Shown here piece after piece: positions 16,132-23,816 of a stretch of DNA of 64,000 bases. Where the stretch lies: contig NZ_CP041244.1 in NCBI RefSeq assembly GCF_006547145.1, positions 3,906,001-3,970,000 on the forward strand, in the 5' to 3' direction. A model generated the notes under the pieces. It was not told the origin of the DNA and searched no databases. It saw only the letters and a program-made list of their open reading frames with translations. Each line of letters begins with the position of its first letter. Position 1 is the stretch's first letter. The stretch comes from Actinomadura sp. WMMA1423 (GTDB lineage Bacteria; Actinomycetota; Actinomycetes; Streptosporangiales; Streptosporangiaceae). Position numbers and translations under genes: made by a program.

Positions 16132-16250
16132 CGGCGATCAGCGCTCCTGCTCGTCTCGGAAGGCGACTCCTGGTCGCACGCGGGTCAGCCTGCCCCAACC
16201 CTACGTGCACCGTCCACCGGCGCGGCCCGATGGACCAGGCACTTGCAGAG

Positions 16251-16292
16251 ACGACGGAGCCCGGCCGGGTGTTCCCGGCCGGGCTCCGTCGT
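16251..16292 (-). terminator. Perfect 19-bp-stem terminator after the HBHA-like gene
   Basis: ACGACGGAGCCCGGCCGGG (16251-16269) is exactly complementary to 16274-16292, with a TGTT loop. It begins 9 nt past the HBHA-like stop on the minus strand. It should end the xre-hbhA-like operon before the DUF2516 gene. Confidence 0.8.
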
Positions 16293-16301
16293 GTGGCGCC
16301 G

Positions 16302-16757
16302 TTACTTCTTCGTGGTGGAGCGGGACTGCCCGGTGGCCCTGCTCTGCGCCGTCCTGCGCTGCGCGGTGCGGGTCTTCGGGGCCTGCTTCTGCGCGCCCCG
16401 GTCGGCCGCCGAGATCTCGGCGACCTCGACGGCCTCGCGGTGCACGACCTTCTTGCCGCGCTCGGCGAGCTCGTCGATGAACTCGAAGGCGCGGGTGCCG
16501 AAGTGCGTGGCGTACGCGACGGCGGCGCCCGGCAGGTCCTTGGCGTCCACCCGCTGCTGGTACCGGGAGACCTCGCCGCGGTAGCGGTCGACGGTCTCGC
16601 GGACCTGCCCGCGGTAGCGGTCGACGGTCTCGCGGACCTCGCCCTGGTACCTGGTCACCTGCTCGGGGACCTCACGGATCTTCTCCACCGCGAAGTCGCC
16701 GGCGCCGGCCACGGCGTAGACGGCCTTGTTCTCGCGGAGGTTGCTGGCCAGCGTCAT
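16302..16757 (-). CDS. HBHA-like (heparin-binding haemagglutinin-type) coiled-coil protein
   Basis: A 151-residue protein built like mycobacterial HBHA: a short N-terminal segment with a weakly hydrophobic stretch (AVYAVAGAGDFAVEKIREVPEQ), a long amphipathic coiled coil, then a basic disordered tail rich in Lys, Arg, Gln and Thr (from about residue 120 to the end). In HBHA the Lys/Ala/Pro tail binds heparan sulphate; here the tail is Arg/Thr/Gln/Ser-rich instead, so adhesin function is not proven. The coiled coil contains an exact 11-residue repeat (EVRETVDRYRG, QVRETVDRYRG), encoded by a 33-bp tandem repeat near 16577-16641. The start overlaps the XRE regulator stop (ATGA). No signal peptide is visible. 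Confidence 0.72.
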   Translation of the reverse strand: MTLASNLRENKAVYAVAGAGDFAVEKIREVPEQVTRYQGEVRETVDRYRGQVRETVDRYRGEVSRYQQRVDAKDLPGAAVAYATHFGTRAFEFIDELAERGKKVVHREAVEVAEISAADRGAQKQAPKTRTAQRRTAQSRATGQSRSTTKK

Positions 16758-17194
16758 CCGACCTCATCCCTTCCATTGCGTTCTGGTCCGGCCTGCTGCG
16801 GGCCGGTCTGTTCGGGCACGGCGGGCTCGGCGGGCCCGGCGACGACGCCGCCGGCCTCGTTCTCCTTGAGGAACGACGCGTAGATGTCGAGCAGGACCTG
16901 CTTCTGCCGCTCCGTCAGGACGAGGTCGGCCCGGACGGCGGCCTGCACGTCGGTGTCGGCCTCGCGCTCCTCGAGGATGCCGGCCTGCACGTACAGCGCC
17001 TCGGCGGAGATCCGCAGCCCCTTGGCGATCTGCTGCAGGATCTCGGCGCTCGGCTTGCGCAGGCCGCGTTCGATCTGGCTCAGGTACGGGTTGGAGATCC
17101 CGGACACGTCCGCGAGCTGGCGAAGCGAGATCTTCGCCCGCGTGCGCTGCTCCCGGATGTACTCCCCGATGGAGCCGACCTTCGAACTCGCCAT
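16754..17194 (-). CDS. XRE-family regulator of the HBHA-like operon
   Basis: A 146-residue protein. The N-terminal Cro/cI-type HTH is clear (IGEYIREQRTRAKISLRQLA, DVSGISNPYLSQIERGLRKP), followed by SAEILQQIAKGLRISAEALYVQAGI and a Pro/Gln/Gly-rich low-complexity tail. I chose ATG 17194 because GGAGAC lies 2-7 nt upstream; the longer frame runs into a perfect dyad. The overlap with the HBHA-like gene and an 11-bp inverted repeat just upstream suggest that it autoregulates the operon. The same arrangement (XRE gene before hbhA) exists in mycobacteria as I recall it. Confidence 0.88.
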   Translation of the reverse strand: MASSKVGSIGEYIREQRTRAKISLRQLADVSGISNPYLSQIERGLRKPSAEILQQIAKGLRISAEALYVQAGILEEREADTDVQAAVRADLVLTERQKQVLLDIYASFLKENEAGGVVAGPAEPAVPEQTGPQQAGPERNGRDEVG

Positions 17195-17210
17195 GTCTCC
17201 ACTCTCCGTC

Positions 17211-17236
17211 ATGGTGCTTGCTATTGCAAGCACCAT
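17211..17236. promoter_or_regulatory. Perfect 11-bp inverted repeat upstream of xre-hbhA-like operon
   Basis: ATGGTGCTTGC (17211-17221) and GCAAGCACCAT (17226-17236) are exact complements with a TATT spacer. The element starts 17 bp upstream of the XRE gene start, as expected of an autoregulatory operator. Confidence 0.6.
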
Positions 17237-17367
17237 AGCTAGCACTTCGTGGTGAAACGCCTCACATGCCGGAAATGCCAGCTAGATCGCTCCATCGCCC
17301 CTGGTCCGACGGTCGCGCGCCGCCGTCCCTCAGGAACGGCGGCGCCGGGTGCGGGACGGGGACGGGG

Positions 17368-17664
17368 TCACGCGGACGGGGTGGCGAACGGGTCGTGCTC
17401 GGCGAGGAGCTTGTCGAGCCGGGCCTGGTCGACCCGGGTGCTGATGGCCTGGGTCTCCTGCCGGTCGCGGACGCACTTGGCCAGCGTGAACGTGGACGTG
17501 ATCACGTACAGCAGGCCGATCGCCAGGAAGGCGCGGACCCACGCGCTGACGGGCAGGTAGGCCACGCCGACGCCGACGGCGATGCTGGAGACGGCGAACG
17601 AGATCGCCGCCTGGACGAAGAACGCGGCGGACCCGGCCTGAGGGGGCGGCTTGGAGGTCGTCAT
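17368..17664 (-). CDS. YiaA/YiaB-type two-helix membrane protein
   Basis: A 98-residue protein with two hydrophobic helices (about residues 14-35 and 42-62) joined by YLPVSAWVRAF, then the conserved TFTLAKCVRDRQET. This matches the YiaAB two-helix domain. Function in the membrane is unknown. A perfect 22-bp palindrome lies 32-53 bp upstream of the start, and a related dyad precedes another small membrane protein gene at 33277, hinting at shared stress control. Confidence 0.8.
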   Translation of the reverse strand: MTTSKPPPQAGSAAFFVQAAISFAVSSIAVGVGVAYLPVSAWVRAFLAIGLLYVITSTFTLAKCVRDRQETQAISTRVDQARLDKLLAEHDPFATPSA

Positions 17665-17695
17665 GGGACGAGCCTGCGTCCCGGCCTCCTCCAGG

Positions 17696-17717
17696 GCCTG
17701 AGTACCGGTACTCAGGC
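17696..17717. promoter_or_regulatory. Perfect 22-bp palindrome upstream of the YiaAB-type gene
   Basis: GCCTGAGTACC (17696-17706) is followed without spacer by its exact complement GGTACTCAGGC (17707-17717). The centre is about 42 bp upstream of the start at 17664. It shares GTACTCAG with the dyad at 33324-33341. Confidence 0.6.
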
Positions 17718-17748
17718 GCCCGTGTGCGAGGAACTCAACGTCCGGCGG

Positions 17749-18792
17749 TCAGCTCACCTTGGAGGAGGGAGCGACCCAGGTGTTGCAGACCCTCAGCTCG
17801 CGTCCGTTGAAGCCGGTGACCACCCAGCCCGCGTAGTGGCGGCCCGAACCGTGGTCGCGCTTCTCCGGGGGACGGCGGTCGTCGCCCCTGCCCAGCACGT
17901 CCCTGACCATCGCATCGTACTGCTCGCGGGTCATCGGCAGGGTGCTGCGCTCGCTGCCGAGGAACGCGCCCGCGAAGCACTGGGCCTGGAGTTCGATGCG
18001 GCGGCTCGCCTCGGTGCGGGTGGCGGTGTCGCCGGTCTCCATCTGGCGGTCGCCGTAGAGCAGGATCCCGGCCCGGTCCTGGACGTGGTGCCCGTACTCG
18101 TGCGCGATCACCCGGGCGTAGACGGCGTAGTGGGACAGCGGCTCGCCGCCCGAGGTCTCCACGACGTGCCGGAGCCCCACGTACATCGTGTTGTTGGCGG
18201 GGCAGTAGAACGCGGACGCGCCGGGCGCCGGGTAGGAGCCGCACGGGCTGCGGCCCGGTTCGACCCAGAACACCCGGTCGGGCCTGTCGAACGGGATGCC
18301 CGCCTTGGTGAACTGCTTGGCCCACGCCGCGTCCAGGCAGTCGCTCAGGGTGTCCATGAACCCGCGCATCGACTCGGCGGACGGCTGGATCCGCGGCAGG
18401 CGGCAGCTCACCGACGTCAGCGCGCCCGTCCGGTAGATCTTGCTGTTGGTCGCCTTCTCGCGCGGCGTCGAGGGGCCGCCGGACGTGGTGGAGGTCCCGG
18501 TGCCGCCGACCGCGTCCCGGCTCCCGCTGACGAACGAGAGCGCGAGGATCACCAGGACGACAAGGGAGGTGAGGCCGCCGAAGATGCCCGCGATCGTCCC
18601 GCCCGCGCTGCGGCGGGGCGGCGGGCGCAGCGGGACGTACCGGTACTGCGGAGGCGGCCCGTAGGCAGGAGGCCCGTACCCCGGAGCGCCGTACGGCGGT
18701 CTCCCCTGCGGCGGCCCACCGTAGGGCGGCCGGCCGTAGGGCGGCGCCGGGGGCCGCGGCGGAGGGGGCGGCGGGGGGTAATGACCTGCCAT
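17749..18792 (-). CDS. Membrane-anchored neutral zinc metallopeptidase (PF04228 type)
   Basis: A 347-residue protein. The first ~60 residues are Pro/Tyr/Gly-rich and cytoplasmic, a single TM follows (about 65-88), and the rest is outside. The protease motif is VYARVIAHEYGHHVQDRAG (HExxH extended by a further His), with the downstream ELQAQCFAGAFLGSER giving the distal acidic ligand. Several Cys pairs in the external part suggest disulphides. The family is widespread but without a firm substrate. It is divergent from the DUF2207 protein with only 42 bp between starts. Confidence 0.88.
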   Translation of the reverse strand: MAGHYPPPPPPPRPPAPPYGRPPYGGPPQGRPPYGAPGYGPPAYGPPPQYRYVPLRPPPRRSAGGTIAGIFGGLTSLVVLVILALSFVSGSRDAVGGTGTSTTSGGPSTPREKATNSKIYRTGALTSVSCRLPRIQPSAESMRGFMDTLSDCLDAAWAKQFTKAGIPFDRPDRVFWVEPGRSPCGSYPAPGASAFYCPANNTMYVGLRHVVETSGGEPLSHYAVYARVIAHEYGHHVQDRAGILLYGDRQMETGDTATRTEASRRIELQAQCFAGAFLGSERSTLPMTREQYDAMVRDVLGRGDDRRPPEKRDHGSGRHYAGWVVTGFNGRELRVCNTWVAPSSKVS

Positions 18793-18834
18793 AGCGCAGA
18801 ATCATCGCACGCATTCCCGATACCATTTGCGGCC

Positions 18835-20622
18835 ATGTCTGCTCTTGCGGCGATGTTCCGGTCACGTCCGGCGGCCCTGGTGCTCTCGGCGGCGGTGGCC
18901 GTGCCCCTGCTGACCAGCACGTCCGCGGCCGCGTCCCAGGCCGGCGGCACGGCGTCCGGGGCCGGTGCGCCCAGGGCGGCGACGTCCGCCCTGGCGGCGG
19001 AGCGGGTGCTGAAGGACGACGTCGTCCTCACCGCGGGCGGCGGCGGCACGGTCAGGGTGAAGGAGACGATCGTCTACCGGTTCGCCGGGCACGACGGCTT
19101 CCAGCGGACGTACCCGACGCGGGTGCACGAGAGCGTCACCGAGGACCGCGTCTACAGGATCGAGAACCTGCGGGCGGCCAGCCCGGACGGCGGCCCGTCC
19201 AAGGCCACGTCCTCTCCCAAGGGCCTGAACACCATCGTCAAGGTCGCGGGCGACCGGAAGCTGACGGGCGACCACACGGTCGTCCTGGAGTACCAGGTGC
19301 GCGGCGCGATCACCCGGATGGGCGCGGCGGAGGAGCTGCGCTGGCCGGTGGTCGGCGGCTGGAAGGTCCCGCTGGACGAGGCGAAGGCGGTCGTCGACGG
19401 CGGCGCGATGATCCGCAACGTCAACTGCTTCACCGGCCCGATCGGCAGCACGATCGGCTGCACGCAGTACTACACGAACCACACGCACACCCAGGGCGTG
19501 TTCGCGCAGCAGGGGATGCTGCCCGGCGAGTACCTGACCGTCGTCGCCGGCCTGCCCGCCGGGACGACGGGCGGGCACGCCATCTACGAGCGCCGGCACA
19601 CGGTCGCGACCGCGTTCTCCGTTAACGCCGTGACCGGATCGGCGCTGGCCGGCCTGCTGGTGCTGCTCGTGGGCGGCGTCGCCGCCCTCTACCTGCTGCG
19701 CGGGCGGGACGCGCGGACCGTCGGCAAGCGGGCCGCCGAGGGCGACCAGGTGCCGGTGGCGGGGTCGGAGTTCGAGCCGCCGAACGGGGTGCGCCCCGGC
19801 CAGATCGGCACGCTGATCGACGAGCAGGCCGACGTGATCGACGTGACCGCGACGATCGTCGACCTCGCGGTGCGCGGCTACCTGCTGATCGAGGAGGAGG
19901 ACCGGGCCGTCACCGGCCGCCTCGACTGGACGCTGCGCCGCCTCGACCGCCCGCAGACCGACCTGCTCCCCTACGAGCGGATCCTGCTGGACTCCCTGCT
20001 GACCGCGCCGGACGGGACCGCGCTCGACGCCGTCGCGCTGTCGGCCCTCGGCGGGACGTTCGCGACGAAGCTGGCGCAGGTCAGGTCAGCGATGTACGAC
20101 GACGTGGTGAAGCAGGGCTGGTTCGCGCGGCGGCCGGACACCGTCCGGTCCCGGTGGACGCTCGCGGGCATCCTCGTGACGGTGCTCGGCATCGGCGGGA
20201 CGGTCGCGCTGGCGCTCACCACCGAGTGGGCGCTGGCCGGGCTCGCGCTGATCATCGCGGGCGCGGCGCTGGCGTACGGCGGGCAGTACATGCCGGCGAA
20301 GACGTCGCGGGGCGCCACGGTCCTCGCGCACACGATCGGTTTCCGCGCGTTCCTGGAGCGCGGCGCCATCCCGGACGACGGGTCCATGGCGGCGCGCCAG
20401 CGGATCGCGCTGTTCTCGCGTTTCCTGCCGTACGCGGTGGTCTTCGACCTCGTGGCGAAGTGGGCGGAGACGGTGAAGGACGCGGGCGAGCGCGCGGAGG
20501 GCGCCGACAACCTCTACTGGTACGAGGGCCCGGCCGAGTGGGACCTGTCGAAGTTCGCCGAGTCGATGCGCACGTTCACGCTGGCCACGTCGGGTTCGAT
20601 CTCCCAGTCGCGCGGGCTGTGA
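18835..20622 (+). CDS. DUF2207-domain membrane protein
   Basis: About 595 residues. A signal peptide (AALVLSAAVAVPLLTSTSAAA) leads into an external domain (ERVLKDDVVLTAGGGGTVRVKETIVYRF and YPTRVHESVTEDRVYRIENL) that is the DUF2207 beta domain. TM helices follow at about 268-290 and 440-480, and a cytoplasmic domain starts PPNGVRPGQIGTLIDEQADVIDVTATI and ends NLYWYEG. The protein is a common membrane component of unknown role. Two ATGs (18835, 18853) are possible; neither has a strong ribosome site. It faces the zinc metallopeptidase across a 42-bp promoter region, which suggests joint control. Confidence 0.85.
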   Translation: MSALAAMFRSRPAALVLSAAVAVPLLTSTSAAASQAGGTASGAGAPRAATSALAAERVLKDDVVLTAGGGGTVRVKETIVYRFAGHDGFQRTYPTRVHESVTEDRVYRIENLRAASPDGGPSKATSSPKGLNTIVKVAGDRKLTGDHTVVLEYQVRGAITRMGAAEELRWPVVGGWKVPLDEAKAVVDGGAMIRNVNCFTGPIGSTIGCTQYYTNHTHTQGVFAQQGMLPGEYLTVVAGLPAGTTGGHAIYERRHTVATAFSVNAVTGSALAGLLVLLVGGVAALYLLRGRDARTVGKRAAEGDQVPVAGSEFEPPNGVRPGQIGTLIDEQADVIDVTATIVDLAVRGYLLIEEEDRAVTGRLDWTLRRLDRPQTDLLPYERILLDSLLTAPDGTALDAVALSALGGTFATKLAQVRSAMYDDVVKQGWFARRPDTVRSRWTLAGILVTVLGIGGTVALALTTEWALAGLALIIAGAALAYGGQYMPAKTSRGATVLAHTIGFRAFLERGAIPDDGSMAARQRIALFSRFLPYAVVFDLVAKWAETVKDAGERAEGADNLYWYEGPAEWDLSKFAESMRTFTLATSGSISQSRGL

Positions 20623-20683
20623 CGGCGCCGGGCGGTTAACCGCCTGACGCGGGGTAAAGCGTGGGGCGAGGAGGTGTCGCCTC

Positions 20684-21172
20684 ATGGTCGCCAGCGCGGT
20701 GCTCGCCGCCCCCGGGCTCGCCGCCCCCGGGCTCGCCGCCCCCGGGCCGAGCGGCTCCCTGCGCGGCGGCTCGGCCCTCCTCGGCATCGCGTTCACCGGC
20801 CCCGAGGGCAGCCAGTCCGACCGCCTCGGGGACGCCTACTTCCTGGCAATCGGCCCGGCCGTCATCTTCGTGGCGCTCATCGCCTGGGTGACGGTCGTCC
20901 TCATGACCTCGCGCAAGCGCCACCGCTACCCGCACACTCCCGACGGCCTCCCGCACCGCGGTCCCGTCATGGGCGGGGTGATCCTCGGCAGCCCGTCCCA
21001 GCGGACGCGCCGCGACCCGGCCCCGTCGGTGACGCACCGGGAGGTCATGGCACACATCGAGCAGGCGCGAGCGGAGGAGGAGGCCGCCCGCGCGGCGGCC
21101 GAGGCGGTGCGCGGCGGCGCGGGGCGGCACACCGGCCGGCGCCGCAGGCTCGGCCTCCCCAGACTGCGCTGA
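20684..21172 (+). CDS. Small single-TM protein with basic/coiled C-terminus
   Basis: A 162-residue protein that I cannot assign to a named family. The N-terminus has three copies of an AAPGL-like unit encoded by 15-bp repeats (20709-20750). One TM (AYFLAIGPAVIFVALIAWVTVVLM, about 50-74) is followed by a basic stretch (TSRKRHRYPH), an Ala/Glu helix (VMAHIEQARAEEEAARAAA) and an Arg-rich end. The ribosome site GAGGAGG is at 20669-20675. A perfect palindrome GGCGGTTAACCGCC (20631-20644) precedes it and strong hairpins follow. The gene at 23344 has a similar single-TM plan. Confidence 0.7.
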   Translation: MVASAVLAAPGLAAPGLAAPGPSGSLRGGSALLGIAFTGPEGSQSDRLGDAYFLAIGPAVIFVALIAWVTVVLMTSRKRHRYPHTPDGLPHRGPVMGGVILGSPSQRTRRDPAPSVTHREVMAHIEQARAEEEAARAAAEAVRGGAGRHTGRRRRLGLPRLR

Positions 21173-21194
21173 GCGGGCGCCGCGCAGAGGACCC

Positions 21195-21294
21195 GGCGCC
21201 CGCCGGACCCGGCTCCCCGCACCCGTGTCCGTCCGGCGGGCGCCGCCGGAAGCCCGTGGTGACCGCTGAGACCCCTCCCAGCGGTCACCACGGG
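21195..21294 (+). terminator. Two long perfect hairpins after the single-TM protein gene
   Basis: The first stem is 13 bp (21195-21207 with 21232-21244). The second is 16 bp: CCCGTGGTGACCGCTG (21253-21268) with 21279-21294 and a 10-nt loop. They separate this gene from the GntR operon. Confidence 0.7.
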
Positions 21295-21317
21295 TCCACC
21301 AAGGAATCGGCCTCTTC

Positions 21318-21338
21318 GTAAGATGTCTGACATCTTAC
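21318..21338. promoter_or_regulatory. FadR/GntR-type operator, perfect 10-bp inverted repeat
   Basis: GTAAGATGTC (21318-21327), one T, then GACATCTTAC (21329-21338). The ATGTC-N-GACAT core is the odd-length dyad typical of FadR-subfamily GntR regulators. It ends 14 bp before the GTG start of the GntR gene. Confidence 0.7.
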
Positions 21339-21352
21339 TTTGGAGGCCTTTC

Positions 21353-22057
21353 GTGGGGTTGAATCCCGTACCGAGCGGGTCGACGGTGGACGCCGTGCTC
21401 GACCAGCTCCAGGCGCAGATCAGCGGGGGCGCGTGGCCGGTCGGCCGGCGGATCCCGGCCGAACTGGAGCTGGCCGCGCGGCTCGGCGTGAGCCGTCCGG
21501 CCGTCCGGGAGGCGATCCGGGCGCTGTCGCACGTCGGGGTGCTGGAGGTCCGGCGCGGAGACGGGACGTATGTGCGCAGCGGCTGCGACCCGCGCCCGCT
21601 GCTGCGCCGGGTGTCCCGCGCCTCCGCGCGGGACGTCTTCGAGGTGCAGCTCGCGTACGACGTCCAGGCGGCCCGGCTGGCGGCGCGCCGCCGCACCGGC
21701 GAGGACCTCGCGCGGCTGGAGGAACTGCTGCGCGCCCGCGACGAGGCCACCGAGCCGGACGCGTTCGGCGCCGCGGACGCCCGGTTCCACCTCGGCGTCG
21801 CGGAGGCGTCGCGGAACCCGGTGCTGATCGAGGCGATGCGGTTCTTCATCGACCGGCTGCACGAGTCGATGCGCGCGATCAGGCTGGACCACGAGGTCCC
21901 CGAGGCGGGCCCGGCCCGGCACCGCGCCGTGCTGGACGCGATCGCGGCGGGCGACCCGGAGGCCGCCGCGTCGGCCGCCGCCGCCGTGGTGGAGCCGACC
22001 CTCGCCGTCCTGGAATCCCTGCTCGGCGGTGTGGGCACCGCCGGGGAGGAGGCGTGA
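21353..22057 (+). CDS. GntR-family regulator, FadR/FCD subfamily
   Basis: A 234-residue regulator. The winged helix has GRRIPAELELAARLGVSRPA, VREAIRALSHVGVLEVRRGDGTYV; the C-terminal FCD domain has the metal/ligand His and Asp in ADARFHLGVAEASRN and PARHRAVLDAI. The upstream in-frame ATG at 21323 lies inside the operator dyad and lacks a ribosome site. The GTG at 21353 has GGAGG six nt ahead and is preferred. It overlaps the MFS transporter gene by GTGA, so repressor and transporter form an operon that is probably autoregulated and induced by the transporter's substrate. Confidence 0.92.
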   Translation: MGLNPVPSGSTVDAVLDQLQAQISGGAWPVGRRIPAELELAARLGVSRPAVREAIRALSHVGVLEVRRGDGTYVRSGCDPRPLLRRVSRASARDVFEVQLAYDVQAARLAARRRTGEDLARLEELLRARDEATEPDAFGAADARFHLGVAEASRNPVLIEAMRFFIDRLHESMRAIRLDHEVPEAGPARHRAVLDAIAAGDPEAAASAAAAVVEPTLAVLESLLGGVGTAGEEA

Positions 22058-23301
22058 CCGCGAGGCGCGCCGGGCTCGCCGGCGCCCTGCTGATGATCGT
22101 CATGCTGGCCGTCAACCTGCGGCCCGCGGTCGCGGCGGTCGGACCGCTGCTGACCGAGATCAGCGACGACTTCCATCTGTCGGGCACGGCGGCGGGCGCG
22201 CTCACCACGCTGCCGCTCGCCTTCTTCGGCTCCTACGGGCTCGTCGCCGCCTTCCTGCGGCGCCCGCCGCGTCCCGAGACGCTGGTGGTGTGCGCGATGG
22301 CGCTGCTGGTCGCCGGGCTGCTGCTGCGGCTGCCGGGCGGCGCGTTCCCGCTGTTCGCCGGCTCCCTGGTGGCGGGGATCGCGATCAGCATCGGCAACAT
22401 CGCGATGCCGGCGATCATCAAGCGGGACCACCCGGCCCACATCACGACGGTGACGGCGGTCTACACGGTCGCGATCTCGAGCGGCGCGAGCCTGTCGTCC
22501 GGATTCGCCGTGCCGGTGGAGAACCTGTTCGACGCCACGTGGCGGTTGCCGCTCGGCCTGCTCGCGATCCCGGCGGTGCTCGCGGGTGCGCTGTGGCTGC
22601 CGAGGGCGCGGCGGGCGGCGCGCGCGGCCCGGTCGGCCCCGCCCGCTGCCGCGCCGACCGGTGTCGCGGCGCTCGTCTGGCGGTCCGGGCTCGCCTGGAA
22701 CGTCACGGTCTTCATGGGCCTGCAGTCGCTGCTGGCCTACGTGGTCCTCGGCTGGCTGCCGACGATCTGCCAGGACCGCGGGATGGACGAGGCGACCGCC
22801 GGCTACGTGCTGGCGCTGGTGGCGGCGATCCAGGCGGTCGGGTCGCTGGCCGTCCCGGTGCTGGCCCGCCGGACCCGCGACCAGCGCCCCCTGGTGATCG
22901 CCACGGTGTCGCTGACCGCGCTGGGCTTCGTCGGCGTGACCTGGGCGCCGATCGCGACGGTGTGGATCTGGACGGTGGTCCTCGGACTCGGCCAGGGCCT
23001 CGGCTTCGCGACCGCGCTGTCGTTCATCGGGCTCCGCGCCCATGACGCCCACGTCGCCGTCCAGCTGTCGGGGATGGCGCAGGGCGTCGGCTACGTCATC
23101 GCGGCGCTCGGGCCGCTCGCCCTCGGCGCGCTGCACGACGCCACCGGTGGATGGACCGTTCCGATGCTGGGCGTGCTTGCCGTCTCCCTCGCCCTGGCGA
23201 TCCCGGGCCTGCCGGCCGGACGGCTCCGCACGGTGGGCGCGCCCGCTGCCCCGGATCCCGAGGTGGTTAATACGCACATCAGCGGACACATCCCTAAATG
23301 A
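22054..23301 (+). CDS. MFS transporter, CynX/NimT-like
   Basis: A 415-residue protein with 12 predicted helices. It starts GLAGALLMIVMLAVNLRPAV, the N-L-R-P motif typical of the CynX/NimT/YycB cyanate/nitroimidazole group, and continues AAVGPLLTEISDDFHLS. The middle loop is Arg/Ala-rich. The substrate is unknown, perhaps a small anion or a drug. GTG start with GAGGAGG just upstream inside the GntR gene. Control by the cotranscribed GntR repressor is inferred. Confidence 0.9.
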   Translation: MTARRAGLAGALLMIVMLAVNLRPAVAAVGPLLTEISDDFHLSGTAAGALTTLPLAFFGSYGLVAAFLRRPPRPETLVVCAMALLVAGLLLRLPGGAFPLFAGSLVAGIAISIGNIAMPAIIKRDHPAHITTVTAVYTVAISSGASLSSGFAVPVENLFDATWRLPLGLLAIPAVLAGALWLPRARRAARAARSAPPAAAPTGVAALVWRSGLAWNVTVFMGLQSLLAYVVLGWLPTICQDRGMDEATAGYVLALVAAIQAVGSLAVPVLARRTRDQRPLVIATVSLTALGFVGVTWAPIATVWIWTVVLGLGQGLGFATALSFIGLRAHDAHVAVQLSGMAQGVGYVIAALGPLALGALHDATGGWTVPMLGVLAVSLALAIPGLPAGRLRTVGAPAAPDPEVVNTHISGHIPK

Positions 23302-23343
23302 CCCTGCGGGGGGCCGATTCACGCCATCGGGAGGTGGTCCGCC

Positions 23344-23745
23344 TTGCTCACCACGATCGTCGCCGACCCTGTGCTGGCGGACACGGCCCCCACGGGTGCC
23401 CGCTACTTCGCCTGGATCATCCCGTTCCTGATCGTCGCGGCCCTGATCGCCTGGGTGTACGCCACGCGCGCCGCCTCGTCCCGGAAGGTGCATCCGCAGC
23501 GCAGGAACGACCAGACCAACTGGCGCGGCATGGAGCAGGGCGGCTACTACACCTACCGGCCGGGGATGTTCTCGCACAGCTACCCGCCCACCAAGGAGGG
23601 CCAGCCGGAGGAGTTCCGCAAGGACAACCCCCAGCCGGGCCGGGAGCCGAAGAAGCCCTGGCCCGAGGGCGTCTGCTACGAGCAGACGATCTACAAGGAA
23701 GAGTTCGAGACGCTCAGGGCGTCCCAGGGACCCGAGGCCCACTAG
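23344..23745 (+). CDS. Small single-TM protein, hydrophilic Tyr/Pro-rich tail
   Basis: A 133-residue protein with a TTG start behind GGGAGGTGG (23329-23337). It has a short N-terminus, one TM (about residues 20-41: YFAWIIPFLIVAALIAWVYA), then a soluble tail with repeated Tyr and Pro (GGYYTYRPGMFSHSYPPTKEG) and one Cys. I know no named family. The start is 42 bp after the MFS stop, so it may belong to the GntR operon. A strong hairpin follows its stop. Confidence 0.7.
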   Translation: MLTTIVADPVLADTAPTGARYFAWIIPFLIVAALIAWVYATRAASSRKVHPQRRNDQTNWRGMEQGGYYTYRPGMFSHSYPPTKEGQPEEFRKDNPQPGREPKKPWPEGVCYEQTIYKEEFETLRASQGPEAH

Positions 23746-23780
23746 GACGTCTCGGCCCCCGGACAAGTGATCGTCCACGC

Positions 23781-23816
23781 GGCGTCACACCCGGTGCGAC
23801 TACCGGGCGTGACGCC
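23781..23816 (+). terminator. Hairpin terminator after the small TM protein gene
   Basis: GGCGTCAC (23781-23788) pairs with GTGACGCC (23809-23816), and CCCGGT with ACCGGG, with one internal mismatch and a 6-nt loop. CTTCTTGCTGT follows. Confidence 0.75.

Noticed and set aside
20701..20750. Three 15-bp repeats at the start of the single-TM protein considered as a regulatory element
   Set aside because: They lie inside the coding frame and simply encode an AAPGL repeat.
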